Source: Phascolarctobacterium sp.
GTDB taxonomy: Bacteria > Bacillota > Negativicutes > Acidaminococcales > Acidaminococcaceae
DNA length: 64,000 nucleotides
Direction of reading: 5' to 3'
Assembly: GCA_017467905.1 (NCBI GenBank)
Contig: JAFUKD010000002.1
Coordinates: 28,964 to 92,963, forward strand
Below are positions 46,038-55,963 of this stretch, piece by piece; the stretch's first letter is position 1, and each line of letters begins with the position of its first letter. Made by a program: the position numbers and the translations under genes. The notes beneath the pieces are model-generated. The model worked only from the letters and a program-made list of their open reading frames with translations. It had not been told where the DNA came from and ran no database searches.

Positions 46038-47606
46038 ATGAGCGCAGATAAGTTTTTGCGTGGCGCTATGATTTTAACCTTGGCAGGGCTGATGGTTAAG
46101 ATTATTGGCTCCGTCAATAGAATTTTGCTGTCCCGTCTGTTGGGAGGGGAAGGCATTGGCTTGTACCAGATGGCGTACCCGGTGTACTTGCTTTTAGTGG
46201 CAATCTCTTCCGCAGGTATTCCCATTGCCATCTCTATCATTGTTGCAGAAAAGCTTGCTCAAAAAGATTATGCCAATGTCCAAAGAGTGTTCAGAGTAAG
46301 CTTGGGTTTAATGGCGGTAACGGGCTTCTTCTTTGCAAGCAGTTTGTTCGTGGCGGCAGGGTGGCTGGTGAATAGCGGTATCATTACCGATAGCCGTGCC
46401 TATTATGGGTTAATCGCCCTGACTCCTGCTGTGTTCCTTTCAACTATACTGGCGTGTTTTAGAGGGTTCTTCCAAGGGCAGCAGTTGATGACACCGCCTG
46501 CTGTGTCCCAAATTTTAGAACAGTTTGTAAGGGTTATGACCATGCTGGCCTTGGCATATTTCCTTTTGCCTAAAGGCTTGGAGTGGGCAGCCGCTGGCGC
46601 TGCTTTTGGGGCTGCTCCTGGAGCGCTGACCGGACTTGTGGTTTTAAGCTTCTTTTATCTTAAATATCGTCATAACTGGCAGCTGCCGGCAAATACCATT
46701 GGAGTTTTAGGTTACGAAAAGGAAAGCGTGGGCAAGATTGCCAAGCGTCTTGTGCTTTTGGCATTGCCTGTTTCCTGCGCCAATATTGTTGTACCCATTA
46801 CTAGTAGTATTGATATGCTACTGGTTCCTAACCGCTTGATTGCCAGTGGCTTCGCCGTTGATGAAGCTACTACTTTATACGGTTACCTTGCCGGAATGGC
46901 GCAGCCTTTAATTTTATTGGCGACCATTCCCACAACTTCTTTAGCAGTAAGCCTGGTGCCTGCTGTGTCCGAGGCTTTTACCTTGGGGAATAAGGATGGC
47001 ATTGCCAAGAAGGCGGTAACGGCGATGAAGCTGTGTTGCTTAATTACAGTACCCGCTGCTGTGGGCATGGGTGTTTTGGCAGAGCAGCTTTCTCTTTTGC
47101 TGTATGGAACCAGCAAGGCGGCAGTTGCTATCATGCATTCTGCGCCTGCGTTGTGGCTTTTGGGAATGCAGCAGATTACTACGGGTGTATTGCAGGGAAT
47201 GGGCAAGATTAATGTTCCCATGGTTAATATGGTCTGTGGCTTGGCGGCGAAGGTATGTGCAGTATGGCTGTTGACTAATGCAACTTACAGTATTGCTGGT
47301 GCGGCTTGGGCTAGTAATATTAACTTTGGGTTAGCGGCATTGCTGAACATTCTCGTGCTTTACCGTTTGGAGATAAAATTTAAATGGCAAGAACTTGCTA
47401 AGATTATTGTGGCGGCAGTTTTGATGGGCGTAAGTGCTCATTATGGTTATGCAGTACTCATGCAGCTGTTGGCAAGCAAAACACTGGCTACCATTATTGC
47501 CATTGGTTTAGCGGCGTTAGTCTACGCAGTGCTGCTGCCCTGCTTGGGTGCTATAAATAAAGAAGAGTTAAGGCAGTTGCCTATTATCAAAAAACTAATT
47601 CGATAA
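46038..47606 (+). CDS. SpoVB/MurJ-like polysaccharide or lipid II flippase
   Basis: This 522-residue protein has about 14 membrane segments. The N-terminus MSADKFLRGAMILTLAGLMVKIIGSVNRILLSRLLGGEGIGLYQMAYPVY is typical of the SpoVB/YtgP branch of the MOP superfamily. Such proteins move lipid-linked cell-wall precursors across the membrane. The name SpoVB does not show that this organism sporulates. It sits between mfd and mazG, the same order as spoVT-spoVB-mazG regions of other Firmicutes. It has AAAGGAGG upstream of the ATG. Confidence 0.88.
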   Translation: MSADKFLRGAMILTLAGLMVKIIGSVNRILLSRLLGGEGIGLYQMAYPVYLLLVAISSAGIPIAISIIVAEKLAQKDYANVQRVFRVSLGLMAVTGFFFASSLFVAAGWLVNSGIITDSRAYYGLIALTPAVFLSTILACFRGFFQGQQLMTPPAVSQILEQFVRVMTMLALAYFLLPKGLEWAAAGAAFGAAPGALTGLVVLSFFYLKYRHNWQLPANTIGVLGYEKESVGKIAKRLVLLALPVSCANIVVPITSSIDMLLVPNRLIASGFAVDEATTLYGYLAGMAQPLILLATIPTTSLAVSLVPAVSEAFTLGNKDGIAKKAVTAMKLCCLITVPAAVGMGVLAEQLSLLLYGTSKAAVAIMHSAPALWLLGMQQITTGVLQGMGKINVPMVNMVCGLAAKVCAVWLLTNATYSIAGAAWASNINFGLAALLNILVLYRLEIKFKWQELAKIIVAAVLMGVSAHYGYAVLMQLLASKTLATIIAIGLAALVYAVLLPCLGAINKEELRQLPIIKKLIR

Positions 47607-47622
47607 AGAAAGAAGGCGTCTT

Positions 47623-49158
47623 ATGGGAAATATTACTATTGTTGGTCTTGGTCCTGGTGCGGCGGGGAATTTGTCTTTGGAAACAATGGAGCTATTAAAG
47701 AGCGACGCGCAGGTTATCTTGCGTACCGCAGTGCATCCCACGGTGGCAGAACTGGAAAAACAGAATGTGCAGTTTACTTCCTGTGATAGTTTCTACGAGG
47801 AGGGTGCAAATTTTGAAGAGGTTTACGGACGTGTGGTAGCAAGAGTTTTGGCTGCTGCTATGGAAGGTGACGTAGTGTATGCTGTTCCTGGTAGCCCTTT
47901 GGTTGCAGAGCGCACTGTAGTTATGCTGCGTGAACAGGCGAAGGAATACAACGTACCTTTAGTTATTAAACCGGCAATGAGCTTTTTAGATTTAGCTTAT
48001 GTTGATTTAGGCATTGACCCCATTGCAGGCTTGCGAATCATTGACGCACAGGACTTTAGTGCTGTAGCGGATGCAGGTAATTATCCTTTGATGATTACCC
48101 AAGTTTATAGCCAGCTGGTAGCTTCTGATTTGAAAATTGCTCTGATGGAAAGCCTTGATGATGATTATGAAATCTTTTTCCTGCGCAACTTAGGTTTGCC
48201 AGATGAAGAATGTCGCACTGTGAAACTCTACGAGCTGGACCGTCAGCCACATATTGACCATCTTACCAGTGTGTATGTTCCTCCGGTTCCTGCTATGCCG
48301 GAAGGCTTGCTGGAATTTGGCGAGGACGAAGCCGAAGTAGAGGTATTGGCTTGCGAAGAAGAGCTTGTGGATACAAGCTCCTATAATGACGTAGATGTGC
48401 AGCCCTTGGTGGATGTTATCCGTACTCTGCGTGAACCGGGTGGTTGCCCTTGGGACATAGAGCAAACTCATCAATCTATTCGTAGTAATTTTATTGAAGA
48501 GGTTTACGAATTTATCGAAGCTGTTGACAACGAAGACGTTGCCGGTATGCGCGAGGAATTGGGTGACGTGCTGATGCAGGTGGTATTCCACGCCCGTATG
48601 GCGGAAGAAGCGGGGAACTTTGACTTGCAGGAAGTTATTGACGAGGTTGTAGATAAACTTATCCGTCGTCATCCCCATGTGTTTGGGGATACGGAAGTAA
48701 GTGGCAGCGCAGAGGTTCTGGTAAACTGGGATGCCATCAAAAAGCAGGAAAAGACCGAGCGTAAGAGCGTTTTGGATGGTGTTGCCCAAGGCTTGCCTGC
48801 GTTACTGCGTGCTTACAAAATTCAAAGTAAAGCTGCCAAGGTTGGCTTCGATTGGCAGGATGCCGCTCCTGTTTGGGATAAAGTACAGGAAGAATTAGGC
48901 GAGCTGCAGGAGGCCTTGGCAAATGGAGACAAGGCTGCTGCTGAAAAAGAATTGGGTGATGTACTGTTTGCTTTGATAAATTATGCGCGTCATCAAAAGA
49001 TTGAACCGGAGGTTGCCCTTGAAGGAACCAATAACCGCTTTACGACACGATTCCTGTATGTGGAAGAGCAGGTAGGCAAAAGCGGTAAGGATTGGAAGGA
49101 TTTTACTTTAGAAGAGCTTGATAAATTTTGGGATGAAGCGAAAAAACAGGAAAAATAG
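47623..49158 (+). CDS. mazG: MazG nucleoside triphosphate pyrophosphohydrolase with N-terminal tetrapyrrole-methylase domain (YabN type)
   Basis: This 511-residue protein has a methylase-like Rossmann domain at about 1-215 (GNITIVGLGPGAAGNLSLETME, YAVPGSPLVAERTV). A MazG module follows at about 265-510: EEVYEFIEAVDNEDVAGMREELGDVLMQVVFH gives the first EExxE/ExxD metal site, and LGELQEALANGDKAAAEKELGDVLFALINYAR the second. MazG hydrolyses non-canonical NTPs. The methylase-domain substrate is not known. This fusion is usual in Firmicutes. Confidence 0.94.
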   Translation: MGNITIVGLGPGAAGNLSLETMELLKSDAQVILRTAVHPTVAELEKQNVQFTSCDSFYEEGANFEEVYGRVVARVLAAAMEGDVVYAVPGSPLVAERTVVMLREQAKEYNVPLVIKPAMSFLDLAYVDLGIDPIAGLRIIDAQDFSAVADAGNYPLMITQVYSQLVASDLKIALMESLDDDYEIFFLRNLGLPDEECRTVKLYELDRQPHIDHLTSVYVPPVPAMPEGLLEFGEDEAEVEVLACEEELVDTSSYNDVDVQPLVDVIRTLREPGGCPWDIEQTHQSIRSNFIEEVYEFIEAVDNEDVAGMREELGDVLMQVVFHARMAEEAGNFDLQEVIDEVVDKLIRRHPHVFGDTEVSGSAEVLVNWDAIKKQEKTERKSVLDGVAQGLPALLRAYKIQSKAAKVGFDWQDAAPVWDKVQEELGELQEALANGDKAAAEKELGDVLFALINYARHQKIEPEVALEGTNNRFTTRFLYVEEQVGKSGKDWKDFTLEELDKFWDEAKKQEK

Positions 49159-49218
49159 TTCTAAAAAAGGGAATGTGTAATAATTCCAAAGGGTATGGGA
49201 AAAAAATATATTTTCTTA

Positions 49219-49247
49219 TAGACGAACAAGATTTATTCTGATAGAAT
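49219..49247 (+). promoter_or_regulatory. candidate promoter of hup
   Basis: TAGACG (49219-49224) and TAGAAT (49242-49247) are 17 bases apart, and TGA before the -10 is an extended -10 signal. The start point would leave an untranslated leader of about 140 nucleotides that holds nothing else I recognise. Confidence 0.45.
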
Positions 49248-49394
49248 AAAGCGGTAATATCTGGGAAAGCAGTTTCCGGAAAAATTTTGACCTCGGAATT
49301 CAATGTTTTGATGCATCTTGGTTCAGCTTAGAGGTGTAGCAGGATGGCGCAGATATTGAGGAATAATATTACAATTTACAAGGGGGATTATTAA

Positions 49395-49673
49395 ATGAAC
49401 AAAACTGAACTGATTACTGCTGTTGCAGAAAAAGCTGGTCTGACCAAAAAAGATGTAGAAAAAGCTGTTAATGCATTATTGGACACTGTTAAAGAAGAAG
49501 TTGCTGCTGGCAACAAGGTTCAACTTATCGGTTTTGGTACCTTTGAAGCTCGTGGTCGTAAAGCTCGCACCGGCAAAAATCCGCGTACTGGCGAAGCTTT
49601 GAGCATTGAAGCTGCTACCGTTCCCGCTTTCAAAGCTGGTAAAGCTTTCAAAGATGTTGTTGACGCAAAATAA
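49395..49673 (+). CDS. hup: HU family DNA-binding protein
   Basis: This 92-residue histone-like protein starts MNKTELITAVAEKAGLTKKDVEKAVNALLDTV and has the DNA-intercalating arm FGTFEARGRKARTGKNPRTGEAL. It bends and compacts DNA as a dimer. The ATG follows AAGGGGG. It is monocistronic, with strong codon bias suggesting high expression, and closed by a terminator. Confidence 0.98.
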   Translation: MNKTELITAVAEKAGLTKKDVEKAVNALLDTVKEEVAAGNKVQLIGFGTFEARGRKARTGKNPRTGEALSIEAATVPAFKAGKAFKDVVDAK

Positions 49674-49709
49674 TAGAAGCTAATTTTACTTGGCGCTTTC
49701 TAAAAAATT

Positions 49710-49755
49710 AAAGCCTATGAAATCTTATGTAGCATAAAATTTCATAGGCTTTTTG
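49710..49755. terminator. terminator between hup and the purine permease
   Basis: AAAGCCTATGAAAT (49710-49723) pairs perfectly with ATTTCATAGGCTTT (49739-49752), followed by T residues. It serves both convergent genes. Confidence 0.93.
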
Positions 49756-49773
49756 TTTTGCGTTGGTTAAGGC

Positions 49774-51150
49774 TTATACATAAAGGTATTTAAATATGAA
49801 GAGCAATGCCAAAATGTAAATTACACCGCTAATGGCTTTGCCCTTCCTGCGAACGAAGGTGTTGATGACAACATAGGAGATAATGCCCATGGAGATACCT
49901 TCTGCGATGGAATAGGTGAAGGGCATCATGATGGCAGAGATGAAAGCGGGAATTGCTTCGGTGAAATCGTTAAAGTCGATACTCATCATACAGCTAAGCA
50001 TCATAAAGCCTACAACTACCAGTGCGGGAGCAGTTGCGAAAGCAGGAATGGAAAGGAAGATGGGAGCTAAGAACAAGCTTAAAATGAAAAGGATGGAGGA
50101 TACTACAGCAGTAAGACCTGTACGACCACCAACTGCAACGCCGGCAGAGCTTTCTACGAAAGTAGTAACGGTGGTAGTACCCATAACAGCGCCTACGGAA
50201 GTAGCGATGGAGTCTGCCATGAAAGCCTTTTCAATTTTAGGAAGTTTGCCGCTTTCATCCAACATATCTGCTTTGGAAGCAACACCAATCAGAGTACCTA
50301 TGGTGTTGAATAAATCAACGAACATAATGGAAACTAAGATGGTGATAAAGTTTAAGGTGAGGATGGAGCTGAAATCCAGCTGCATAAAGGTGGGAGCAAC
50401 ACTGGGAATACTGATACCGTTGGAGAAGTCAGGCATTACACTGAACATACCCTTGGACGGGTCGGGAACATACAAGCCGGTAGTTTGGCAAATCATACCC
50501 AGAACCCAAGTGCCTACAATACCCCAAAGAATACCGCCGGTAACATTGCGTGAGAGCAGGATGGCGGTAAGGATGATGCCAAAGATGGCAAGCAGGGCGC
50601 CAATACCGGTGGAGTAGAAATCGCCGTTGGCAAGCGCTGCTTTGAAAGGATAGATGCTTACAAGCATAGGACCATCTACAACTATTTTTGCGTTTTGCAA
50701 ACCGATGAAGGCAATGAAAAGACCAATGCCACTGGTTACACCTAATTTAAGTGCAGGGGGGATACAGTTGAAAATTGCTGTGCGCACGTTGGTCAAAGAA
50801 AGAATAACAAATAAAATACCTTCAATGAAAACTGCAGCCAAGCCCATTTGCCAGGGATAACCCATTTGACCTACCAGGGTATAAGCAAAGAAAGCGTTAA
50901 TGCCCATACCGGGAGCTAAAACGAAGGGGCAGTTTGAGCAGAATGCCATCAACAAAGAGCCTATGCAGGCAGAGACTGCTGTAGCAGTGAATACTGCTCC
51001 GGCATCCATTCCGGCACTACTTAAAATATTGGGGTTAACTGCCAAAATGTACGCCATAGTCATAAAAGTAGTAACACCGGCTAAGATTTCTGTCTTAATA
51101 TTGGTGTTGTTTTCCTGTAGATGGAAAAATTTTTCCAGTAGCTTGTTCAT
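49774..51150 (-). CDS. NCS2 family purine (guanine/hypoxanthine) permease, AzgA type
   Basis: This 458-residue protein has about 13 membrane segments. AzgA-subfamily markers are TEILAGVTTFMTMAYILAVNPNIL, FVLAPGMGINAFFAYTLV and VFIEGILFVILSLTNVR. The family imports guanine, hypoxanthine or adenine with protons; the exact substrate is not readable. It starts at ATG 51150 behind AAGGAG. No purine riboswitch is visible in its short leader. The hpt gene a few kb away could salvage the imported bases. Confidence 0.92.
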   Translation of the reverse strand: MNKLLEKFFHLQENNTNIKTEILAGVTTFMTMAYILAVNPNILSSAGMDAGAVFTATAVSACIGSLLMAFCSNCPFVLAPGMGINAFFAYTLVGQMGYPWQMGLAAVFIEGILFVILSLTNVRTAIFNCIPPALKLGVTSGIGLFIAFIGLQNAKIVVDGPMLVSIYPFKAALANGDFYSTGIGALLAIFGIILTAILLSRNVTGGILWGIVGTWVLGMICQTTGLYVPDPSKGMFSVMPDFSNGISIPSVAPTFMQLDFSSILTLNFITILVSIMFVDLFNTIGTLIGVASKADMLDESGKLPKIEKAFMADSIATSVGAVMGTTTVTTFVESSAGVAVGGRTGLTAVVSSILFILSLFLAPIFLSIPAFATAPALVVVGFMMLSCMMSIDFNDFTEAIPAFISAIMMPFTYSIAEGISMGIISYVVINTFVRRKGKAISGVIYILALLFIFKYLYV

Positions 51151-51204
51151 CGTGCAACTCTCCTTAAATGCTTTGAAAAATTCAAGCGTTGTTTACATAA
51201 GAAG

Positions 51205-51233
51205 AGTTTATGTTATTTACATACTTCTGTCAA
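51205..51233 (-). promoter_or_regulatory. promoter of the purine permease
   Basis: On the minus strand TTGACA (51233-51228) and TAAACT (51210-51205) are 17 bases apart, about 55 bases before the start codon. Confidence 0.8.
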
Positions 51234-51369
51234 CTTTGTTGCGTATTTTAATGTAGAAACTTTAGGGCTACATTTAAGGTGAGCAGCACATTATTTGCTA
51301 AATCAAGAGCCATGTATTATACTTATTATGTTATCGACAGAAACTTTTAGAAAGCTTGAGGTGATGATT

Positions 51370-51678
51370 GTGCAGAAGGGCAAACGCCGTAATAACAAAT
51401 TGTTTACTATGCTGCTTGCTGTTGTTGTTTTAAGCTGCCTGGTCATCATCGGTAGGCAGGAATATGAAATTTATCGTTTGAAGCAGGAAAAGGAAGCTAC
51501 GGAAAACCGTATCGAAGCCCTGCATGCAGACAAGGCGAAGCTAGAATTAGAACGTAAAATGCTGGACGACCCCAAGTATTTGGAGAAGCTGGCAAGGGAA
51601 GAATATAATATGGTTGGGAAAAATGAAGTGCCTCTTTTTATTGTTGATGAGAAGAAGGCAGCGCAAGAACCTAAATGA
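51370..51678 (+). CDS. FtsB/DivIC-like septum protein
   Basis: The protein is 102 residues if the GTG at 51370 is used. GAGG lies eight bases upstream of it, but only two bases before the in-frame ATG at 51364. One transmembrane helix (about 15-30) is followed by a coiled coil (EIYRLKQEKEATENRIEALHADKAKLELERKMLDD) and the family motif DPKYLEKLAREEYNMVGKNEVPLFIV. It acts with FtsL/FtsQ-type proteins at the division septum. It has its own terminator and is followed by the S1 protein gene. Confidence 0.86.
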   Translation: MQKGKRRNNKLFTMLLAVVVLSCLVIIGRQEYEIYRLKQEKEATENRIEALHADKAKLELERKMLDDPKYLEKLAREEYNMVGKNEVPLFIVDEKKAAQEPK

Positions 51679-51679
51679 A

Positions 51680-51712
51680 ACGCTATTGGTAAGATTACCG
51701 ATGGCGTTTTTG
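51680..51712 (+). terminator. terminator after the divIC-like gene
   Basis: AACGC.AT.GGTAA pairs with TTACC.AT.GCGTT (two mismatches), followed by a T run. Confidence 0.75.
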
Positions 51713-51722
51713 CTTTCAGCTG

Positions 51723-51752
51723 TTGACACTATGAATTTCAAAAGAGTATAAT
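51723..51752 (+). promoter_or_regulatory. promoter of the S1 protein gene
   Basis: Consensus TTGACA (51723-51728) and TATAAT (51747-51752) are separated by 18 bases. Confidence 0.85.
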
Positions 51753-51792
51753 AAAATGGTATAAAGATTTTTAAAGGGGGATATTTTTCTCT

Positions 51793-52236
51793 ATGTCACT
51801 TGAAGTAGGTGCAATTGTAGAAGGTGAAGTTACTGGCATCACCAATTTTGGCGCTTTTGTCCAATTACCGGAAGGTAAGGTTGGCTTAATCCATATTTCT
51901 GAAGTGTCCAATGTTTATGTTAAAGATGTACATGACTTTTTGAAAGAGCATGACAAAGTAAAGGTTAAAGTATTATCCATTGATGAGCGTGGCAAAATTG
52001 GCTTGTCCATTAAACAGCTTACTCCGCCTCCGGCTCCTCAGCCGAAGCCCCAACGTCCGCAAGTAGATAATAGAGAACGTCGTGGTCCTCGTCCGCAAGC
52101 TGCGAAAGTAGCACCGGTGCTTTCCTTTGAAGATAAATTGTCCAAATTTTTGAAGGATAGTGATGACCGTATGCTGGATTTGAAACGTAATACTGAGTCT
52201 AAACGCGGCGGTCGCGGTGCTAAGCGCGATAGATAA
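51793..52236 (+). CDS. S1-domain RNA-binding protein (YabR-like)
   Basis: This 147-residue protein has an S1 domain at residues 3-72 (VGAIVEGEVTGITNFGAFVQLPEGKVGLIHISEVSNVYVKD). The tail is Pro/Arg/Lys-rich and ends in a strongly basic segment (NTESKRGGRGAKRDR). It resembles YabR, which is also found between divIC and tilS-type loci in Bacillus. It probably binds RNA or ribosomes; a specific role is unknown. Confidence 0.9.
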   Translation: MSLEVGAIVEGEVTGITNFGAFVQLPEGKVGLIHISEVSNVYVKDVHDFLKEHDKVKVKVLSIDERGKIGLSIKQLTPPPAPQPKPQRPQVDNRERRGPRPQAAKVAPVLSFEDKLSKFLKDSDDRMLDLKRNTESKRGGRGAKRDR

Positions 52237-52245
52237 TCTGTAAAT

Positions 52246-52273
52246 AAGGGCACTCTTTATGAGTGCCTTTCAT
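52246..52273 (+). terminator. terminator of the S1 protein gene
   Basis: AAGGGCACTC pairs with GAGTGCCTTT across a 5-base loop, followed by T-rich sequence. Confidence 0.82.
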
Positions 52274-52289
52274 TTTCTTAGGAGTGTGT

Positions 52290-53303
52290 ATGCAAGTACA
52301 TCCCGTTGTGAAAAAGGTTTACAATGCTTTGAAGCAATATATTCCCTTGGACAGCAAGCTTATTTTGGCTGTTAGTGGCGGTGCAGATTCCATGGCACTG
52401 GCAGATGGTGTAGCACAGCTTATTGCGGAAGGCTACTGCAAAGCTACGGTGCTACATGTTGAGCATGGCTTGCGTGGTAAGGATGCCTTGGCAGATGCAG
52501 AGCTTGTGCGAAGCTTTTGTGCAAAGAAAGGCCTGGCATTTATTTGCGAGCATGTGGATGTAAGGGGACTGGTTAACGTAGAAAAGCTTTCTACGGAAGA
52601 GGCTGCCCGCAAGTTGCGTTATCAGGTGCTTGCCGAACAGGCGCAGGTATTGCAGGCGGATTTTATTGTAACCGCTCACCACAGTGATGACCAAGCAGAA
52701 ACAGTTTTGCTAAAGCTGTTGCGGGGGACTGGCATTGAAGGTCTAAGTGGTATGCAGGTGCGTAGCGGTAAGCTGCTGCGGCCATTGCTACATTTAACCA
52801 GAAGCCATCTGGAAGCCTACTGCGCTTTACAAAATATTGACTATTGTTACGATAGTACCAATGATGATCTTACATATACACGCAATAGAATTCGACAAGA
52901 GCTTTTACCCTATCTGGAAAAGGCTTTTAACCCTTCCATTAAGAAGGCTTTGGTGCAGACTGCAGAAATTTTGCAGGAGGATGATGCCTGTTTAGCCATG
53001 TTGGCGCAGGAAAAATTTCAGGCATTGGCGAATTGCACTGATAAAGAGGTATGCTTGGACGTGAAGCAGTGGCAGAAGCTTCCTGCCGCTTTACGCAAAA
53101 GGGTTTTACGTCAGGCTTACTTTATGGCTGGCGGCAAAGAGCTTGGCTACAGGCATACGGAAGCACTGGATGTATTGTGCTTACGTAGAACAAGCGGTAA
53201 ATATTTAAAGCTGCCACAAAAAATGCTTGGAAGTTATGAACATGGAAGTTTAAAAATTCATCACGTTGCTAAAGGAGAGTATAAGGATGAAGGAGAATGT
53301 TAA
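52290..53303 (+). CDS. tilS: tRNA-Ile lysidine synthetase
   Basis: The protein is 337 residues from the ATG at 52290; the longer frame starts inside the preceding terminator. The PP-loop SGGADSMAL lies near residue 32. TilS modifies C34 of the tRNA-Ile with CAU anticodon to lysidine so that it reads AUA. The HTAHHSDDQAETVLLKLLRGTGIEGLSGM-like stretch and the FNP / YDSTNDDLTYTRNRIR motif are present. The substrate-binding and C-terminal domains are shorter than in E. coli. It overlaps hpt by 17 bases. Confidence 0.96.
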   Translation: MQVHPVVKKVYNALKQYIPLDSKLILAVSGGADSMALADGVAQLIAEGYCKATVLHVEHGLRGKDALADAELVRSFCAKKGLAFICEHVDVRGLVNVEKLSTEEAARKLRYQVLAEQAQVLQADFIVTAHHSDDQAETVLLKLLRGTGIEGLSGMQVRSGKLLRPLLHLTRSHLEAYCALQNIDYCYDSTNDDLTYTRNRIRQELLPYLEKAFNPSIKKALVQTAEILQEDDACLAMLAQEKFQALANCTDKEVCLDVKQWQKLPAALRKRVLRQAYFMAGGKELGYRHTEALDVLCLRRTSGKYLKLPQKMLGSYEHGSLKIHHVAKGEYKDEGEC

Positions 53304-53829
53304 GGAAATTTTATTGACCAAGGAACAAATTGATGCTCGCGTTGAGGAAATGGGTGCTCAAATTACTCGTGAATACGCAGATAAGAATGTTGTAGTTATT
53401 GTGCTGCTGAAAGGCGCAGCTTGGTTTGCTACTGATTTGACCCGCGCAATTGATTTGCCCCTGCGTACGGAGTTCATGGTTGCTTCTTCTTATGGCGATG
53501 GCACCAGCACCAGTGGCAAAGTTAATGTAAGATTAGATTTAAGCGAAAGCATTGAAGGCAAAGATGTATTATTGGTAGATGATATTATTGACAGCGGTGT
53601 AACATTTGCTGCGATTTCGGCCATGCTGATGGAGCGCAAACCTGCCAGCCTGAAAACTGTTGCTTTGTGCGATAAGGTTGAACGCCGCGTAAATGGTATG
53701 CAGGCTGATTATGTAGGCTTCGTAATTCCTGATGAATTCGTTGTTGGCTATGGCCTGGACTATGCAGGTGATTACCGCAACCTGCCTTACATTGGCGTGT
53801 TAGACCCTGCTGTTTATAGCAAGGCTTAA
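53287..53829 (+). CDS. hpt: hypoxanthine phosphoribosyltransferase
   Basis: The protein is 180 residues from the ATG at 53287, behind AAAGGAG; the upstream ATG at 53266 lies deeper in tilS and lacks that site. The PRPP-binding motif is VLLVDDIIDSGVTF and the substrate loop VVIVLLKGAAWFATDL. It salvages hypoxanthine or guanine. The tilS-hpt-ftsH order is widespread in Firmicutes. Confidence 0.97.
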   Translation: MKENVKEILLTKEQIDARVEEMGAQITREYADKNVVVIVLLKGAAWFATDLTRAIDLPLRTEFMVASSYGDGTSTSGKVNVRLDLSESIEGKDVLLVDDIIDSGVTFAAISAMLMERKPASLKTVALCDKVERRVNGMQADYVGFVIPDEFVVGYGLDYAGDYRNLPYIGVLDPAVYSKA

Positions 53830-53850
53830 ATAGCAACTTAAACAAAAATA

Positions 53851-53879
53851 TTGTTTTATGTAGCTTACTATACTATAAT
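53851..53879 (+). promoter_or_regulatory. promoter of ftsH
   Basis: TTGTTT (53851-53856) and consensus TATAAT (53874-53879) are 17 bases apart, about 35 bases before the start codon. Confidence 0.65.
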
Positions 53880-53918
53880 ACTTCTTTGATATAAGTTTAG
53901 TAGAAGGAGGATTAAGAC

Positions 53919-55802
53919 TTGGCAAAATTTTTTAAGAACGTAGTCTTTTACCTGCTGCTGATAATGATTGTCATTGGAATGTTTGATTATTATTCTGCTA
54001 CACCTGTAAAGCAGGCGGAGCTTAGTTATACTAAATTCTTGCAGCAGGTTGATGAGGATAAAATTAAACAGGTTACCATTGTTGACAATGTAGTTAGCGG
54101 TAAACTGAGCGATGGGAAGGAGTTTTCCACCGTTGTTCCCAATAACGATGCAAGCCTGATTTCTAAATTGCAGGCTAAAAATGTTGATATTAAAGCGGAG
54201 CTTCCGCCTCAACCGCCCTGGTGGACAGGCATTTTGAGCAGCCTGTTGCCCATGTTGCTGATTGTAGGCTTGTGGTTCATGATGATGAACAACAGCAATG
54301 GTGGTGGCGGCCGTGTAATGAACTTTGGCAAAAGCCGCGCTCGTCGCTATGATGAAGATAAGATTAAGGTAACATTCAAGGATGTTGCCGGTGCGGACGA
54401 AGCTAAGCAGGAGCTGCAAGAGGTAGTAGAATTCTTGAAGCAGCCGCAAAAATACAATGACCTTGGTGCAAAGATTCCTAAAGGCGTATTGTTGTATGGG
54501 CCTCCGGGAACCGGTAAAACCTTGCTGGCAAAAGCTGTTGCCGGCGAAGCAGGCGTACCCTTCTTTAGCATTTCCGGTTCTGATTTTGTGGAAATGTTTG
54601 TAGGTGTAGGTGCTTCCCGCGTGCGTGACTTGTTTGAGCAAGCTAAGAAGAGCGCACCCTGCATTGTGTTCATTGACGAAATCGACGCAGTTGGCCGTCA
54701 ACGTGGCGCTGGCTTAGGCGGTGGTCATGATGAACGCGAACAAACCTTGAACCAATTACTGGTAGAGATGGATGGCTTTGGTGCTAACGAAGGCATCATT
54801 ATGATTGCTGCAACCAACCGTCCTGACATTCTTGACCCGGCACTGCTGCGCCCGGGACGTTTTGACCGTCAAATTGTAGTAGATCGCCCTGATATTAAAG
54901 GACGTACCGAAATTTTGAAGGTGCATGTACAAGGCAAGCCTATGGGTGAGGATGTACAGCTGGATATCATTGCCCAACGTACTCCCGGCTTTACCGGTGC
55001 AGATTTAAGTAACCTGGTAAACGAAGCTGCTTTGATGACTGCCCGCAAGAACAAAAAGACCATCAATATGCCGGAAATGGAAGAGGCTGCTGAACGTGTT
55101 ATCATGGGACCGGAACGTAAGAGTCGCGTAATCAGTGATGACGAGAAGAAGCTTACTGCTTATCACGAAGGCGGTCACACCGTTGTAGGTATGCTTCTTG
55201 AACATACTGACCCTGTACACAAAGTAACTATTATTCCTCGTGGTCGCGCAGGCGGTTATACCCTGAGCTTACCTAAGGAAGACCGTTATTACGCTACCCG
55301 TAGCGAAATGCTGGACGAACTGAAGGTGCTCCTTGGCGGACGCGTTGCCGAAGCTTTAGTATTGAAGGAAATCTCCAGCGGTGCAAGCAATGACTTGCAG
55401 CGTGCTACTGCGCTCGCACGTCAAATGATTTGCGAATATGGTATGAGCGAAAACATTGGACCTGTAACCTTTGGTCATCGTCAAGACCAGGTATTCTTGG
55501 GTCGCGATATTGCCCGCGATAAGGATTACAGTGAAGAGGTTGCTGCTCAAATTGATAAGGAAGTACGTGCTTTCTTAGATGGCGCTTATGCTGCAACTGA
55601 AAAATTGTTAAGCGAAAATATGGACAAGCTTCATGTTATTGCTCAAGCCTTGATTGAACGTGAGACCTTGGAAAAAGAAGAGATTGTTGACCTGATGGAA
55701 CATGGTCGTATTCTTACTAAGGAAGAACGTGAAGCTTTGGCTGCTGCCAGCGACCCCGTCGTTGAAGCACTTAGCCAAGCTAACGAAACTGAACAAGCAT
55801 AG
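53919..55802 (+). CDS. ftsH: ATP-dependent zinc metalloprotease FtsH
   Basis: This 627-residue membrane protease starts at TTG, behind AAGGAGG. Two N-terminal membrane helices (6-24 and about 102-120) flank an extracytoplasmic domain. The AAA+ domain has Walker [21 protein letters not shown] and the second region of homology. The M41 zinc site appears as HEGGH, where most FtsH have HEAGH; the HExxH chemistry is kept. It degrades unassembled membrane and regulatory proteins. A terminator follows. Confidence 0.98.
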   Translation: MAKFFKNVVFYLLLIMIVIGMFDYYSATPVKQAELSYTKFLQQVDEDKIKQVTIVDNVVSGKLSDGKEFSTVVPNNDASLISKLQAKNVDIKAELPPQPPWWTGILSSLLPMLLIVGLWFMMMNNSNGGGGRVMNFGKSRARRYDEDKIKVTFKDVAGADEAKQELQEVVEFLKQPQKYNDLGAKIPKGVLLYGPPGTGKTLLAKAVAGEAGVPFFSISGSDFVEMFVGVGASRVRDLFEQAKKSAPCIVFIDEIDAVGRQRGAGLGGGHDEREQTLNQLLVEMDGFGANEGIIMIAATNRPDILDPALLRPGRFDRQIVVDRPDIKGRTEILKVHVQGKPMGEDVQLDIIAQRTPGFTGADLSNLVNEAALMTARKNKKTINMPEMEEAAERVIMGPERKSRVISDDEKKLTAYHEGGHTVVGMLLEHTDPVHKVTIIPRGRAGGYTLSLPKEDRYYATRSEMLDELKVLLGGRVAEALVLKEISSGASNDLQRATALARQMICEYGMSENIGPVTFGHRQDQVFLGRDIARDKDYSEEVAAQIDKEVRAFLDGAYAATEKLLSENMDKLHVIAQALIERETLEKEEIVDLMEHGRILTKEEREALAAASDPVVEALSQANETEQA

Positions 55803-55806
55803 TCAA

Positions 55807-55843
55807 TAAATACACCTGATTTTATCGTCAGGTGTATTTTTTA
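55807..55843 (+). terminator. terminator of ftsH
   Basis: AAATACACCTGA pairs perfectly with TCAGGTGTATTT, followed by T residues. Confidence 0.92.
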
Positions 55844-55963
55844 TGAACGTAGTTATCAATATACTCCCGTAACTTTCAAACGCGACGTTTCTTAATTTGT
55901 ATCGCTGCTTTTTTGAATTGCTGCGTGGAATATTATTGGTAGTTAAGTTCAGCTCTATAATAC

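Noticed and set aside
46038..47606. Evidence for sporulation from the SpoVB-like gene
   Set aside because: SpoVB/MurJ-type flippases occur in non-sporulating bacteria and no other sporulation gene is in the window.
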